A stretch of 64,000 bases of DNA from Parabacteroides sp. PF5-9 (GTDB taxonomy: Bacteria; Bacteroidota; Bacteroidia; Bacteroidales; Tannerellaceae), in assembly GCF_029893105.1 (NCBI RefSeq), contig NZ_JARXWG010000003.1:62001-126000 (forward strand). The letters are read 5' to 3'. Shown here piece by piece: positions 35,159 through 46,353 of this stretch. Numbering within the stretch: position 1 is the first letter of the stretch; every line of letters starts with the position of its first letter. A program made the translations under genes and the position numbers. Below the pieces are notes generated by a model. The model was not told where the DNA came from. It saw only the letters and a list, made by a program, of their open reading frames with translations, and did not search any database.

Positions 35159-35195
35159 AAAAAAAGAGATGGCCACCTTCACAGGCAGCCATCTC
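35159..35195 (-). terminator. Intrinsic terminator
   Basis: On the minus strand GAGATGGC pairs with GCCATCTC (8 bp, 14-nt loop), followed by seven T. It is about 530 bp past the AraC-type gene and is best explained as the end of the candidate RNA. Confidence 0.85.
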
Positions 35196-35319
35196 AAAGT
35201 TGTGTTTTTAATTCTCAATTCTTTAGACCAATGTAAAAAAAAAATCTTTTTGTGTTTTATGTAATACCGTTTTGGGGTTTATATTAAGGATATCTGACTT
35301 ATAGCTTTTTGTTTGTTGA
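35159..35319 (-). ncRNA. Candidate small RNA of about 160 nt
   Basis: A full -33/-7 promoter on the minus strand (35325-35356) and an intrinsic terminator (35159-35195) bound a stretch with no good reading frame. The predicted RNA is A/U-rich, with a U10 run inside and a terminal 8-bp hairpin. It is not cotranscribed with DUF3467, which has its own -7 box beyond the terminator. I cannot assign it to a known RNA family. Confidence 0.4.
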
Positions 35320-35324
35320 TTGTA

Positions 35325-35356
35325 CAAAAATAAAACATTTATTTACAATTACCAAA
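35325..35356 (-). promoter_or_regulatory. Orphan promoter of the candidate RNA
   Basis: On the minus strand TTTG (35356-35353), 20 bases, then TATTTTTG (35332-35325). Confidence 0.6.
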
Positions 35357-35564
35357 TACTATTTTATCAATATATGATACTATTTCTGCATCGCTTGATT
35401 TTCATCAATGCAGGTGGTTCGAATTACTCTCCTAAATCCGTACTACTCCTAAGAAGTGAAGGAGACAACAAAATCTCCCCCTTTGGCTGTATTAAACCGA
35501 AATAACCCAAATAAAAGACGGAACGTCCCATCGGTTTATTTGAAGTCTAATGAACACTTTTTTG

Positions 35565-35646
35565 TTAGAGGTACCTCTAAATTGTTTTACACGTACCTCT
35601 AAACGGATTTAGACGTACCTCTAAATTATTTTAGACGTACCTCTAA
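35565..35646. repeat. Four 22-bp repeats carrying a TTTAGANGTACNTCTAAA palindrome
   Basis: GTACCTCTAA starts at 35571, 35593, 35615 and 35637, exactly 22 bp apart. The first copy forms the perfect 16-bp palindrome TTAGAGGTACCTCTAA (35565-35580); the others deviate by one or two bases. It lies in the gene-free 35193-35726 stretch, 80 bp past the AraC-type gene. Confidence 0.92.
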
Positions 35647-35726
35647 CAGAAAACAGAGGTAGGTGTAACAGAAAAATGGACAGAATGCTACAGAAAAACA
35701 GTTGGTATCATGTTTTTATTTCCCTA

Positions 35727-36608
35727 TTATATTCTAAAACGTGTACGGGCATAATATTCCCGGTACTTTGTAGGAGTCATCCCTTTCCTGCGTTTAAAGA
35801 TGCGATTAAAGTTTGATAAATTGTTGAAGCCACACTTATAGCATATTTCAGAGATACTGTCGCTTGTATCGATCAAACGGCATACTGCTTCGGCAATACG
35901 GATATCGTTCAGATTATCGATAAATGTTTTGCCGGTCCATCTTTTGAGGAAACGGGTAAGCGATGATTCGCTCATGTTTATTAACGATGCTATTTCTTCC
36001 AACGATACATGGGACTGATAATTTTTATGCAGATAGCGCATGATACTATCCAGGCGATCGGCGTCTTCTAAAGACTGATTCTTAACTCGATTAACCGGAT
36101 TTACGCAATGCGCCTGTTGGTCTAAGGATAAAATTTTCAGAATTTTTATCAGACGAAGGAGATTCAAGAAAGAAGCAGGATCTTCGGTGGAGAGCATTTT
36201 TAAGTCCTTTTGTACTTCCAGAATTGCTTGACTGCTAAACACTAATCCACAAGAGGCTTTCTCGAACATCTCTTTGATTGTTTTGAAATGTCGTTTTTCG
36301 ATTAAACTGTCAAAGAGTGTCCGGTTGAACTGAATGGTAATCTCAAAGATCCCTTCGCAAAGGCATGTGTGGTTGGAATAGGCATGACGTATTCCTCCGC
36401 CGATGAGCACTAAATCTAATTCTTTCATCTCTTCAACGCCGTCACCGACAATCCGTATAGCTCCCTCTACATTCTCCAGATAATTCAATTCGAATTCGAC
36501 ATGTTCATGCAAGGGGTAATAGAACCCCGGTTTGGGTCGTTGTATGACCAAAAAACAGTCTTCATCTGAAAGCGATGTTACCTCAAGTAAAGCATCCTCT
36601 TTATTCAT
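35727..36608 (-). CDS. AraC-family transcriptional regulator
   Basis: The 293-residue protein has an N-terminal cupin-like sensor (YPLHEHVEFELNYLENVEGA, LIGGGIRHAYSNH) and a C-terminal double HTH: SLEEIASLINMSESSLTRFLKRWTG and SISEICYKCGFNNLSNFNRIFKRRKG, followed by TPTKYREYY. That is the full AraC/XylS signature. The ligand is unknown. It is 15 bp downstream of the secreted EEP-type phosphatase gene and almost certainly cotranscribed with it, which suggests it responds to, or controls, the same nutrient. Confidence 0.93.
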   Translation of the reverse strand: MNKEDALLEVTSLSDEDCFLVIQRPKPGFYYPLHEHVEFELNYLENVEGAIRIVGDGVEEMKELDLVLIGGGIRHAYSNHTCLCEGIFEITIQFNRTLFDSLIEKRHFKTIKEMFEKASCGLVFSSQAILEVQKDLKMLSTEDPASFLNLLRLIKILKILSLDQQAHCVNPVNRVKNQSLEDADRLDSIMRYLHKNYQSHVSLEEIASLINMSESSLTRFLKRWTGKTFIDNLNDIRIAEAVCRLIDTSDSISEICYKCGFNNLSNFNRIFKRRKGMTPTKYREYYARTRFRI

Positions 36609-36623
36609 GCATTTATTGTACGG

Positions 36624-37487
36624 TTACCGGATGGTTAGAGTCGTCAATACAGGACAGTGGTCAGAGGGGTACAAGTGTCCCATACTTTCTGTTAAGACCC
36701 CATAACGTTGTGCCTGGATATTGCCTTTAATAAAAATATAATCGATCCAGCTGCGACGTTCTGCCGGGATTCGGCCATAATTGTGGAACGTCCATTCCGG
36801 TCCGTATTTGATGGGCGAAATATCCCGGGCGTGTGTCAGATGGCGCGGATCGTCTGATTTTGTTAAGACCTGAATCGGATCATCATCGGGTGTTGCATTA
36901 AAATCACCGGTAACAATCACTGGTAAATCGCCTGATAAGACTCTTACCTGTTCAAGGACTAATGAGGCGCCTTCGTGCCGTGCGATTTTCCCAACGTGAT
37001 CCAGATGTGTATTTAGAAAGAAAAACTCTTTCCCGGTTATTTTATCTTTAAAGATCGCCCATGAGACGACACGTTCACAAGCGGCATCCCAACCTTTTTT
37101 GCCTACAGCATTCATATCTTCTGCCAACCAGAAATCTCCGTTTTTTAATACGGCAAAACGTTCTTTCTTATAAAAGATCGGAGCATATTCTCCTTTTGTT
37201 TTTCCATCTTCCCGTCCGACACCGACATAGCCGAAACCGGGTAAACGTTCGAGTAGGTCGGTTAATTGATGATGTTGCACCTCTTGTGCGCCAAAGATAT
37301 CCACTTCATAGAATTTGATCAGATCGGCTGCATAATCTTTGCGGTGCGTCCATTGGTTCTCGGCATCTACATCGGCATCTAAGCGGATATTGAATGAGAC
37401 TACGTTGATTTGTTGATCCATGGTTTGTGCTACAACACCTGATACTGAAAATAGTGCGGCTAAAAAATAAACTAAAAAGGTCTTCAT
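36624..37487 (-). CDS. Secreted endonuclease/exonuclease/phosphatase family protein
   Basis: The 287-residue protein has a signal peptide (MKTFLVYFLAALFSVSGVVAQ). The EEP fold follows: INVVSFNIRLD, FGAQEVQHHQ with the metal Glu, FLNTHLDHVG, VIVTGDFNATPDD and the terminal SDHCPV with catalytic Asp-His. Relatives act on sugar phosphates, phospholipids, nucleic acids or inositol phosphates. The substrate is not readable, and DNase activity is only one option. The promoter at 37529-37560 drives this gene and the AraC regulator. Confidence 0.9.
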   Translation of the reverse strand: MKTFLVYFLAALFSVSGVVAQTMDQQINVVSFNIRLDADVDAENQWTHRKDYAADLIKFYEVDIFGAQEVQHHQLTDLLERLPGFGYVGVGREDGKTKGEYAPIFYKKERFAVLKNGDFWLAEDMNAVGKKGWDAACERVVSWAIFKDKITGKEFFFLNTHLDHVGKIARHEGASLVLEQVRVLSGDLPVIVTGDFNATPDDDPIQVLTKSDDPRHLTHARDISPIKYGPEWTFHNYGRIPAERRSWIDYIFIKGNIQAQRYGVLTESMGHLYPSDHCPVLTTLTIR

Positions 37488-37528
37488 TGTATGTGTATTA
37501 CTGGTAAATATTATTTAAGGAACTGTCA

Positions 37529-37560
37529 CAAAAATAGATTTTATGCTTATAATAACCAAA
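37529..37560 (-). promoter_or_regulatory. Promoter of the EEP/AraC operon
   Basis: On the minus strand TTTG (37560-37557), 20 bases, then TATTTTTG (37536-37529). The leader is about 35 nt. Confidence 0.75.
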
Positions 37561-37571
37561 TTGGGGAAAAG

Positions 37572-37605
37572 AAAAAGGCTATCGAATAGATCGACAGCCT
37601 TTTCC
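37572..37605 (-). terminator. Terminator after rpoC
   Basis: On the minus strand AAAAGGCTGTCG pairs with CGATAGCCTTTT with one mismatch, followed by a T-rich tail. It closes the tuf-to-rpoC operon. Confidence 0.85.
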
Positions 37606-37629
37606 TAACTATTTTGATACGACTATTGA

Positions 37630-40600
37630 TTAGTCATGTACGTTTTCCATATTGCCGAAATCAACAATGTTTCTCCGGTTGGCAAAGATACGTTCGAACT
37701 CATCCTGCGCTCCTACGACTAACTTGTCAAATTCACGCTGACCTGTACCTGCCGGGATCAGATGACCACAGATCACGTTTTCTTTCAATCCTTCCAAACG
37801 GTCTACTTTTCCATTGATGGCCGCTTCGTTCAACACTTTCGTTGTTTCCTGGAAAGAGGCAGCAGACATAAAGCTGTTGGTCTGTAATGCTGCACGGGTA
37901 ATACCCTGAAGAATCTGATTGGCGGTAGCAGGAACTGCATCACGTACTTCGACCAGTTTGAGGTCGCGACGTTTCAACATACTGTTTTCATCTCTAAGTT
38001 TACGTGCTGTCACAATCTGTCCGGCATGTAATGTTTGAGAATCTCCAGGTTCCAATACCACCTTTTTACCCCAGATACGATCGTTCTCGTCCATCACTTC
38101 AAGTTTATCTATCACTTGTTGCTCAAGGAAGCGGGTATCTCCCGGATCAACAACTTCTACTTTACGCATCATCTGACGAACGATTACTTCAAAGTGTTTG
38201 TCATTAATCTTTACTCCTTGCAGACGATAAACATCCTGCACTTCGTTCACAATATATTCCTGAACGGCAGTAGGCCCTTTAATCGCCAAGATATCAGAAG
38301 GTGTGATCGCTCCATCCGACAGAGGCATCCCTGCACGGATATAGTCGTTTTCCTGTACCAATAACTGTTTGGATAGCGGCACCATGTATTTCTTCATTTC
38401 ACCCAGTTTGGATGTAACGGTAATCTCACGGTTACCACGTTTGATTTTACCGAATCCAACTTCTCCGTCGATTTCAGAAACAACAGCCGGATTAGATGGG
38501 TTACGTGCTTCAAACAACTCGGTTACACGCGGAAGACCTCCGGTGATGTCACCCGTCTTACCTACTGCACGTGGGATCTTAACCAAAACTTCACCAGCGT
38601 TGATCGTGTCGCCGTTTTCTTTGACAACGTGCGCGCCTAAAGGCAAAGAATAGTTTTTCAGATAATTTCCATTTTCATCAATGATATGAGCAGCAGGTGC
38701 TTTGGTCTTATCTTTAGATTCGATGATAATCTTCTCTTTCAAACCTGTTGTTTCATCACTTTCAATTTTATAAGTAATATTTTCAACAACATTTTCGAAT
38801 TCGATTTTACCAGATACCTCAGAAACAATAACAGCATTGAATGGATCCCATTCTAAAATGACATCCCCCTTCTTCAATATATCACCACTGTTAAAGAACA
38901 ATTTAGATCCATAAGGAATATTATGGGTCAATAGTACGATGTTGGTGTTGGGGTCGATTATTCGCATTTCAGCCAAACGACTCACAACAACCTGATGTTT
39001 TTTACCTGTTGCATCTATGGCATCTACTGCGCGAAGTTCATCGATTTCCAGACGACCTTCATATTTAGAGATAATACTGTTTTCTGTCGCGATATTGGAG
39101 GCGATACCCCCAACGTGGAATGTACGCAAAGTCAACTGAGTACCCGGTTCACCGATTGATTGGGCGGCAATAACACCGACAACCTCACCTTTTTGAACCA
39201 TCTGACCGGTAGCCAGATTACGTCCGTAACATTTCGCACATACCCCTTTCTTGGATTCACAAGTAAGTACCGAGCGAATCTCCACGCTTTCGATGGGTGA
39301 TTCCTGTATTTTTCTTGCTGCATCTTCACGGATCTCTTCACCTGCATTGACCAGAACTTCTCCTGTTTGCGGGTGTTGGATATCGTGTACGGATACACGG
39401 CCTAATATACGTTCGTAAAGCGAGGCGATCACTTCTTCATTATTTTTCAACTCTGTACAGATCAATCCACGCAAAGTACCGCAGTCTTCTTCATTCACGA
39501 TCACATCATGTGAAACGTCAACCAAACGACGTGTAAGGTATCCGGCATCGGCTGTTTTCAAGGCTGTATCAGCCAAACCTTTACGGGCACCGTGGGTAGA
39601 GATGAAATACTCCAATACAGACAACCCTTCTTTAAAGTTAGAGAGGATCGGGTTTTCAATAATCTGTCCACCGTCAGAACCGCTTTTTTGTGGTTTGGCC
39701 ATCAATCCACGCATACCGGATAACTGACGAATCTGCTCTTTTGATCCACGGGCACCGGAATCCATCATCATGAATACGGAATTAAATCCGTCGTTGTCTT
39801 CAGCCAACTTTTTAATCAGAATATTAGAAAGTTTACTATTGACATGTGTCCAGGTATCGATGATCTGATTATAGCGTTCATTATTGGTAATGAATCCCAT
39901 ACTATAGTTGGCTACAATCTGATCTACTTCGTCGTATCCTTCGCTTACCAAAGCTTCTTTTTCATCCGGGATCAACACGTCTGCCAGATTGAATGACAAA
40001 CCACCCTTGAAGGCCATTTGATAACCCAGATCTTTAATATCATCAAGGAACTGAGCAGTACGGGCTACACCACAGGTTTTAATTACCATACCGATGATAT
40101 CACGTAACGCTTTTTTTCCTAATAATTCATTAACAAAACCAACGCTTTCAGGAACAAACTCATTGACCATTAACCGGCCAACAGATGTTTCTACCATTTT
40201 TCTGACGGAATTACCCTCTGCATCTACATCGTTGACATAGACTTTGATCGGTGCATGGATAGCGAGTCTGCCTTCATTATAAGCAATGGTAGCTTCTTCT
40301 GGTCCGAAAAAGGTTAAACCTTCTCCTAATGTCCCTTTACGTATTTTAGTGATATAGTACAATCCAAGTACCATATCCTGAGAAGGAACAGTGATCGGTG
40401 CTCCATTAGCGGGGTTCAAAATATTATGAGAGGCCAACATCAGCATTTGTGCTTCCAGAATAGCTTCATTCCCTAATGGCAAGTGAACAGCCATCTGGTC
40501 TCCGTCGAAGTCAGCGTTGAACGCGGTACATGCTAACGGGTGCAACTGAATAGCCTTGCCTTCTATCAATTTGGGTTGGAACGCTTGGATACCTAAACGG

Positions 40601-41919
40601 TGCAATGTCGGAGCACGGTTCAGTAATACCGGATGACCTTTCATCACATACTCCAGAATATCCCATACGACAGGTTCCTTGCGATCAACAATTTTTTTCG
40701 CTGATTTAACGGTCTTAACGATACCACGTTCAATCAGTTTACGGATAACGAAAGGTTTATAGAGTTCGGCAGCCATATTTTTAGGGATACCGCATTCGTG
40801 CATCTTTAATTCAGGTCCTACGACGATAACCGAACGTGCTGAATAATCGACACGTTTACCTAATAGGTTCTGACGGAAGCGACCTTGTTTTCCTTTCAAG
40901 CTGTCGGACAACGATTTCAACGGTCTGTTGGCATCTGTTTTAACAGCACTAGACTTACGGGAGTTGTCGAATAATGAGTCTACAGCTTCCTGAAGCATAC
41001 GTTTCTCATTACGCAAAATAACTTCCGGCGCTTTTATATCGATTAACCGTTTCAGACGGTTATTACGGATAATCACACGGCGATAAAGATCATTCAAATC
41101 GGAAGTAGCAAAACGTCCTCCATCCAGTGGAACTAACGGACGCAATTCCGGTGGAATAACCGGAACAACTTTGACAATCATCCATTCGGGTTTGTTACGT
41201 CCACGGGATGCTCTGAAAGATTCTACGACTTGCAGACGTTTCAGTGCTTCATTTTTACGTTGTTGTGAACTATCTGTACTTGCTCTGTGACGCAGATCGT
41301 AAGAAATCGCATCCAGATCAAGACGAGCTAACAAGTCGTAAACCGCTTCTGCTCCGATCTTCGCAATAAATTTATTCGGATCAGTATCTTCCAATAATTG
41401 GTTTTCTTTTGGAAGATTATCCAGAATCTGAAGATATTCTTCTTCAGACAATAAATCTAATTCAGCAACAGTCTCAACTGTGCCTGGTTGAATAACGACA
41501 TATCTTTCATAATAGATAATCGAATCCAACTTTTTAGTTGGTAATCCTAACAGATAACCTATTTTGTTCGGTAAAGAACGGAAATACCAGATATGAGCTA
41601 CGGGTACAACCAAATGGATATGTCCCATACGCTCACGACGTACTTTCTTTTCTGTAACTTCTACACCGCAACGATCACAAACAATGCCTTTGTAACGGAT
41701 GCGTTTGTATTTCCCGCAATGACATTCATAATCCTTGATCGGACCGAAAATGCGTTCACAGAAAAGACCATCACGTTCGGGTTTGTACGTGCGATAGTTG
41801 ATCGTTTCAGGTTTTAGTACTTCACCACTCGAGTTTTCAAGAATCTCTTCAGGAGAAGCCAAACCGATTGTTATTTTTGAAAAGTTACTCTTTATCTTAT
41901 TTTCTTTTCTAAAAGCCAT
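37630..41919 (-). CDS. rpoC: RNA polymerase beta-prime subunit
   Basis: The 1429-residue protein carries the catalytic [12 protein letters not shown] near residue 466, whose three Asp bind the active-site Mg. The N-terminal zinc site is [21 protein letters not shown] near residue 70; the second zinc site is [17 protein letters not shown]. The trigger loop region includes [12 protein letters not shown] and [19 protein letters not shown]. The length is normal for Bacteroidetes. It is the last gene of the rplK-rpoC cluster, followed by a terminator. The 85-bp gap from rpoB holds short direct repeats. Confidence 0.98.
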   Translation of the reverse strand: MAFRKENKIKSNFSKITIGLASPEEILENSSGEVLKPETINYRTYKPERDGLFCERIFGPIKDYECHCGKYKRIRYKGIVCDRCGVEVTEKKVRRERMGHIHLVVPVAHIWYFRSLPNKIGYLLGLPTKKLDSIIYYERYVVIQPGTVETVAELDLLSEEEYLQILDNLPKENQLLEDTDPNKFIAKIGAEAVYDLLARLDLDAISYDLRHRASTDSSQQRKNEALKRLQVVESFRASRGRNKPEWMIVKVVPVIPPELRPLVPLDGGRFATSDLNDLYRRVIIRNNRLKRLIDIKAPEVILRNEKRMLQEAVDSLFDNSRKSSAVKTDANRPLKSLSDSLKGKQGRFRQNLLGKRVDYSARSVIVVGPELKMHECGIPKNMAAELYKPFVIRKLIERGIVKTVKSAKKIVDRKEPVVWDILEYVMKGHPVLLNRAPTLHRLGIQAFQPKLIEGKAIQLHPLACTAFNADFDGDQMAVHLPLGNEAILEAQMLMLASHNILNPANGAPITVPSQDMVLGLYYITKIRKGTLGEGLTFFGPEEATIAYNEGRLAIHAPIKVYVNDVDAEGNSVRKMVETSVGRLMVNEFVPESVGFVNELLGKKALRDIIGMVIKTCGVARTAQFLDDIKDLGYQMAFKGGLSFNLADVLIPDEKEALVSEGYDEVDQIVANYSMGFITNNERYNQIIDTWTHVNSKLSNILIKKLAEDNDGFNSVFMMMDSGARGSKEQIRQLSGMRGLMAKPQKSGSDGGQIIENPILSNFKEGLSVLEYFISTHGARKGLADTALKTADAGYLTRRLVDVSHDVIVNEEDCGTLRGLICTELKNNEEVIASLYERILGRVSVHDIQHPQTGEVLVNAGEEIREDAARKIQESPIESVEIRSVLTCESKKGVCAKCYGRNLATGQMVQKGEVVGVIAAQSIGEPGTQLTLRTFHVGGIASNIATENSIISKYEGRLEIDELRAVDAIDATGKKHQVVVSRLAEMRIIDPNTNIVLLTHNIPYGSKLFFNSGDILKKGDVILEWDPFNAVIVSEVSGKIEFENVVENITYKIESDETTGLKEKIIIESKDKTKAPAAHIIDENGNYLKNYSLPLGAHVVKENGDTINAGEVLVKIPRAVGKTGDITGGLPRVTELFEARNPSNPAVVSEIDGEVGFGKIKRGNREITVTSKLGEMKKYMVPLSKQLLVQENDYIRAGMPLSDGAITPSDILAIKGPTAVQEYIVNEVQDVYRLQGVKINDKHFEVIVRQMMRKVEVVDPGDTRFLEQQVIDKLEVMDENDRIWGKKVVLEPGDSQTLHAGQIVTARKLRDENSMLKRRDLKLVEVRDAVPATANQILQGITRAALQTNSFMSAASFQETTKVLNEAAINGKVDRLEGLKENVICGHLIPAGTGQREFDKLVVGAQDEFERIFANRRNIVDFGNMENVHD

Positions 41920-41934
41920 GTTCTTTAGAGTTGA

Positions 41935-41995
41935 AAGTTGAAAATTGAAAGTTGAAAGTTAATCTTGAAAATGTATTTCAACGATCAACTTTCTA
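41935..41995. repeat. TTGAAAGTTGAAA repeats between rpoB and rpoC
   Basis: GTTGAAA(A/G)TTGAAAG words repeat from 41930 to 41961, and a partly complementary GATCAACTTTC copy lies at 41980-41993, so the intercistronic RNA can form a hairpin. Confidence 0.6.
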
Positions 41996-42004
41996 CTAAT
42001 ATAC

Positions 42005-45000
42005 TTAGTCCAGAGTGAAACTCAAGCCTAGGCCGCGGAGTTCGTGTAACAATACATTGAGTGATTCGGGGATGCCCGGTTGTGGCATCGGTTCACCTTT
42101 TACAATTGCTTCATAAGCTTTCGAACGTCCTGTCACGTCATCAGACTTGATTGTCAGTATCTCCTGAAGAATATGAGCGGCACCGAATGCTTCAAGCGCC
42201 CAGACTTCCATTTCTCCAAAACGTTGGCCACCAAATTGTGCTTTACCTCCCAATGGTTGTTGTGTAATCAACGAATATGGACCAATGGAACGGGCATGCA
42301 TCTTATCGTCGACCATGTGACCCAGTTTCAGGAAGTAAGTGACTCCTACTGTTGCCGGTTGGTCAAAACGTTCACCGGTACCTCCGTCATACAGATAAGT
42401 CTTACCGTAACGTGGTATTCCAGCTTTATCTGTCCAGGCATCGAGATCTTCCAAAGAGGCTCCATCGAAAATAGGGGTAGCAAACTTGACATCTAATGTT
42501 TTGCCGGCCCAACCCAGTACAGCCTCAAAAATCTGACCTAGATTCATACGAGAAGGTACTCCGAGGGGATTCAAACAAATGTCGACAGGTGTTCCATCTT
42601 CCAAGAAAGGCATATCTTCTTCGCGAACGATTTTTGATACAATACCTTTATTTCCATGTCGTCCTGCCATTTTATCACCAACCTGAATCTTACGTTTCTT
42701 AGCAATATATACTTTGGCCATCTGAACAATACCGGTAGGTAGTTCGTCGCCGATGGTCAGATCAAACTTCTTACGCCTTAATTCGGCATCCAACTCTTTA
42801 TATTTCTTAAGATAATTAAGAATAACCAGTTTGATCAATTCGTTCTTTTGATCATCTGCGGTCCATTTGCTTACCTGTACTGAGTTGTAGTCCAAGTCGT
42901 CCAATGATTTGCGGGTAAACTTCGCCCCTTTAGCAATGACCTCGGTATTCATATAATCTTTTACGCCCTGAGAGACTTTTCCGTTGGTTAAAACCAATAG
43001 TTTATCTACCAACAGGCTTTTCAGGTCTGCTATCTTTTGTTCGTATTCTTCATCTAACTTGGGAAGAATCGCTTTATCCGTCAATCTGGATTTACGTTTT
43101 TTTACCGCTTTTGAGAACAGGCTGGTATCAATAACAACACCATGTAAAGAAGGAGTCGCTTTCAATGAAGCATCTTTTACATCTCCTGCTTTATCTCCAA
43201 AGATAGCACGTAATAACTTCTCTTCCGGTGAAGGATCGGATTCTCCTTTTGGAGTGATTTTACCAATTAGAATATCTCCGGGTTCTATACGGGCACCTAT
43301 ACGAACAATACCTCTTTCATCCAGATCTCTTGTCGCATCTTCACTTACGTTTGGTATATCCGATGTTAATTCTTCCATACCTCGTTTGGTTTCACGTACT
43401 TCGAGGATATATTCATCTACATGGATAGAGGTGAAGACATCTTCACGAACAAGGCGTTCGTTTAGCACTATCGCATCTTCATAATTATACCCTTTCCAAG
43501 GCATATAGGCTACCTTTACATTGCGTCCCAAAGCTAATTCTCCGGCTTGTGTCGAATAGCCTTCAGTCAGAATATCTCCGGCTTCAACTTTTTGTCCGAC
43601 AACACATATCGGACGTAAGTCGACCGTCGTGCTTTGGTTTGTTTTACGCCATTTAGGTATATCATATGTTTTAACCGAATCTTCGAAGCTGACAAAATCT
43701 TCATCTTCCGTCCGGTCATATTTTACTTTTATCGTTGTTGCATCTACATACACGACTTCTCCGGATCTTTCGGCCATAATCTGTGTACGAGAATCACGTG
43801 CCACCTGTTCCTCAATACCTGTTCCGACAATCGGAGAATCTGTTCTCAACAGTGGTACTGCCTGGCGCATCATGTTAGATCCCATCAACGCACGGTTGGC
43901 ATCGTCATGTTCCAGGAATGGAATCAATGAAGCGGCAATAGATGCAATCTGCGTAGGAGAGACGTCCATCAAGTTCACTTCATTAGGAGTGACAACAGGA
44001 AAATCTGCTTCAAAACGTGATTTTACTTTATCACGAATAAAGCGTCCATTATCATCTAATGGCGCATTTCCCTGTGCGATGATCAGTTCTTCTTCCTCTT
44101 CTGCAGTATAATAGGTTAATCCTTCTTCAGAAAAATCAACTTTCCCGTTTTCTACCTTACGGTATGGAGTAGCAATAAATCCTAATTCATTAATCTTGGC
44201 GTACACGCATAGAGAAGAGATCAAACCGATATTTGGTCCTTCCGGTGTTTCAATCGGACATAAACGTCCATAATGTGTATAGTGTACGTCACGCACTTCA
44301 AATCCCGCACGTTCTCTGGATAATCCTCCAGGGCCTAAAGCCGACAAACGTCTTTTATTGGTAATCTCAGCCAATGGATTTGTCTGATCCATAAACTGGG
44401 ATAAGGCATTTGTTCCGAAGAATGAATTGACAACGGATGAGATTGTTTTAGCATTAATCAAATCAATTGGTGTAAAGACCTCATTGTCGCGCACATTCAT
44501 TCGTTCACGAACGGTACGTGACATACGTGCCAATCCAATACCAAACTGATTGTATAATTGTTCACCGACGGTACGGACACGACGGTTACTTAAGTGGTCG
44601 ATATCATCAACGATAGCCTTTGAATTAATAAGTTCAATCAGGTATTTGATGATTTCAATAATATCTTCTTTGGTTAAGACTTTGATCTCTTCGCTGGTCG
44701 TAAGACTTAGTTTTTTATTAATTCGATAACGTCCTACTTCTCCTAAATCATAACGTTTCTCTGAGAAAAACAGATTAGTGATCACTTCACGTGCACTTGC
44801 TTCATCGGCTGGTTCTGCATTTCTTAATTGTCTGTAAATGTATAGTACAGCTTCTTTTTCAGAGTTACTTGGATCTTTCTGTAGCGTATTATAGATAATC
44901 GCATAGTCTGAAAGATTCTGATTTTCCCGATGTAATAAAATATTTTGTGTTCCCGATTCTAAAATCGCTTCAACATTATCTTGATCCAATATGGATTCAC

Positions 45001-45817
45001 GGTCTATAACAACATCATTTCGTTCGATGGATACCACTTCACCGGTATCTTCATCCACAAAATCTTCCACCCACGATTTCAATACGCGGGCAGCCAGTTT
45101 ACGTCCAATAAATTTCTTCAGATTTGTTTTGGTTACTTTGACCTCTTCTGCCAGGTCAAAGATTTCGAGAATGTCTTTATCACTCTCATAACCAATTGCT
45201 CTTAACAGTGTTGTAACCGGTAATTTCTTTTTGCGATCAATATACGCATACATCACGTTATTGATATCTGTTGCAAATTCAATCCATGACCCTTTAAAAG
45301 GAATGATACGAGCTGAATAGAGTTTTGTTCCGTTGGCGTGTGTACTCTGTCCGAAGAACACCCCTGGTGAACGGTGCAGCTGTGAAACAACAACACGTTC
45401 GGCTCCGTTAATGACAAAAGTACCTTTCTCCGTCATATAGGGGATAGGACCCAGGTATACATCCTGTACTACTGTGTCAAAATCTTCATGATCAGGATCC
45501 GTACAATAGAGTTTTAGTTTGGCTTTTAACGGGACACTATACGTCAATCCACGTGCAATACATTCGTCGATAGTATAACGCGGAGGATCGATATAATAGT
45601 CTAAAAACTCTAAAACAAAATTATTGCGTGTATCTGCTATCGGGAAATTTTCAGCAAATACTTTATACAAACCTTCTTTTTTCCTTTTTTCAGGAGCCGT
45701 ATCCAGTTGGAGAAAGTCTTGGAATGACTTCAATTGAACTTCGAGAAAGTCCGGATAAGGTAGGGAATTCTTTATCGAAGCGAAATTAACTCTTTGGTTT
45801 TTAATTGTTGAAGACAT
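42005..45817 (-). CDS. rpoB: RNA polymerase beta subunit
   Basis: The 1270-residue protein contains the rifampicin-binding region [20 protein letters not shown] near residue 490, followed by [20 protein letters not shown]. Other marks are GEKFASRHG-type segment [15 protein letters not shown] and the C-terminal [20 protein letters not shown]. No resistance-type change is obvious in the QTNP..R.SALGPGG core, though only an alignment to a sensitive relative would settle this. It is separated from rplL by a 108-bp gap with a strong terminator-like hairpin, and from rpoC by 85 bp. Confidence 0.98.
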   Translation of the reverse strand: MSSTIKNQRVNFASIKNSLPYPDFLEVQLKSFQDFLQLDTAPEKRKKEGLYKVFAENFPIADTRNNFVLEFLDYYIDPPRYTIDECIARGLTYSVPLKAKLKLYCTDPDHEDFDTVVQDVYLGPIPYMTEKGTFVINGAERVVVSQLHRSPGVFFGQSTHANGTKLYSARIIPFKGSWIEFATDINNVMYAYIDRKKKLPVTTLLRAIGYESDKDILEIFDLAEEVKVTKTNLKKFIGRKLAARVLKSWVEDFVDEDTGEVVSIERNDVVIDRESILDQDNVEAILESGTQNILLHRENQNLSDYAIIYNTLQKDPSNSEKEAVLYIYRQLRNAEPADEASAREVITNLFFSEKRYDLGEVGRYRINKKLSLTTSEEIKVLTKEDIIEIIKYLIELINSKAIVDDIDHLSNRRVRTVGEQLYNQFGIGLARMSRTVRERMNVRDNEVFTPIDLINAKTISSVVNSFFGTNALSQFMDQTNPLAEITNKRRLSALGPGGLSRERAGFEVRDVHYTHYGRLCPIETPEGPNIGLISSLCVYAKINELGFIATPYRKVENGKVDFSEEGLTYYTAEEEEELIIAQGNAPLDDNGRFIRDKVKSRFEADFPVVTPNEVNLMDVSPTQIASIAASLIPFLEHDDANRALMGSNMMRQAVPLLRTDSPIVGTGIEEQVARDSRTQIMAERSGEVVYVDATTIKVKYDRTEDEDFVSFEDSVKTYDIPKWRKTNQSTTVDLRPICVVGQKVEAGDILTEGYSTQAGELALGRNVKVAYMPWKGYNYEDAIVLNERLVREDVFTSIHVDEYILEVRETKRGMEELTSDIPNVSEDATRDLDERGIVRIGARIEPGDILIGKITPKGESDPSPEEKLLRAIFGDKAGDVKDASLKATPSLHGVVIDTSLFSKAVKKRKSRLTDKAILPKLDEEYEQKIADLKSLLVDKLLVLTNGKVSQGVKDYMNTEVIAKGAKFTRKSLDDLDYNSVQVSKWTADDQKNELIKLVILNYLKKYKELDAELRRKKFDLTIGDELPTGIVQMAKVYIAKKRKIQVGDKMAGRHGNKGIVSKIVREEDMPFLEDGTPVDICLNPLGVPSRMNLGQIFEAVLGWAGKTLDVKFATPIFDGASLEDLDAWTDKAGIPRYGKTYLYDGGTGERFDQPATVGVTYFLKLGHMVDDKMHARSIGPYSLITQQPLGGKAQFGGQRFGEMEVWALEAFGAAHILQEILTIKSDDVTGRSKAYEAIVKGEPMPQPGIPESLNVLLHELRGLGLSFTLD

Positions 45818-45856
45818 TTAGTAGAAATTTATTGAACTTATTGAAATTATAGACAC

Positions 45857-45897
45857 AAAAAGGTTAAGAGTCTCTTTTTCGATAGAGACCCCTAACC
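45857..45897 (-). terminator. Attenuator-like hairpin between rplL and rpoB
   Basis: On the minus strand GGTTAGGGGTCTCT pairs with AGAGACTCTTAACC (14 bp with two G-U pairs, ~8-nt loop), followed by TTTTT. It lies inside the operon, 40 bp before rpoB. Confidence 0.82.
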
Positions 45898-45925
45898 AAG
45901 CTTCCTGATAACCAGGATATAAAGA

Positions 45926-46306
45926 CTATTTAAGCTCAACTTCAGCGCCTGCTTCTTCTAAGCTCTTTTTCAATCCTTCAGCTTCAGTCTTAGCTAAACC
46001 TTCCTTGATCGGGCTAGGTGCACCGTCAACGATATCTTTAGCTTCTTTCAAGCCAAGACCTGTTAATTCTTTTACTAATTTAACGATAGCCAACTTGTTC
46101 GCACCCGGTGCTTTCAAGATAACATCAAAAGATGATTTTTCTTCTTCAGCAGCTGCGGCACCACCTCCAGCAGCAGGACCTGCAACAGCAACAGCTGCAG
46201 CAGCAGGTTCAATACCATACTCTTCTTTAAGGATAGTAGCCAGTTCGCTAACTTCTTTTACAGTCAAGTTTACTAATTGTTCAGCAAAAGCTTTCAAATC
46301 TGCCAT
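45926..46306 (-). CDS. rplL: Ribosomal protein L7/L12
   Basis: The 126-residue protein has the N-terminal dimerisation helices ([31 protein letters not shown]), the flexible Ala-rich hinge ([19 protein letters not shown]), and the C-terminal factor-binding domain with [21 protein letters not shown]-type sequence and PSPIKEGL. It forms the stalk that recruits GTPase factors. It follows rplJ by 47 bp. The codon bias is strong, as expected for a highly expressed protein. Confidence 0.98.
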   Translation of the reverse strand: MADLKAFAEQLVNLTVKEVSELATILKEEYGIEPAAAAVAVAGPAAGGGAAAAEEEKSSFDVILKAPGANKLAIVKLVKELTGLGLKEAKDIVDGAPSPIKEGLAKTEAEGLKKSLEEAGAEVELK

Positions 46307-46353
46307 TTTTGTATGATTTAAATGTTTGTTTTAACTAAATAATAAATAATTGA

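Noticed and set aside
35320-35505. 61-codon frame in the 35.2-35.7 kb gap
   Set aside because: AT-driven sequence without a promoter or recognisable protein features; it overlaps the orphan promoter.
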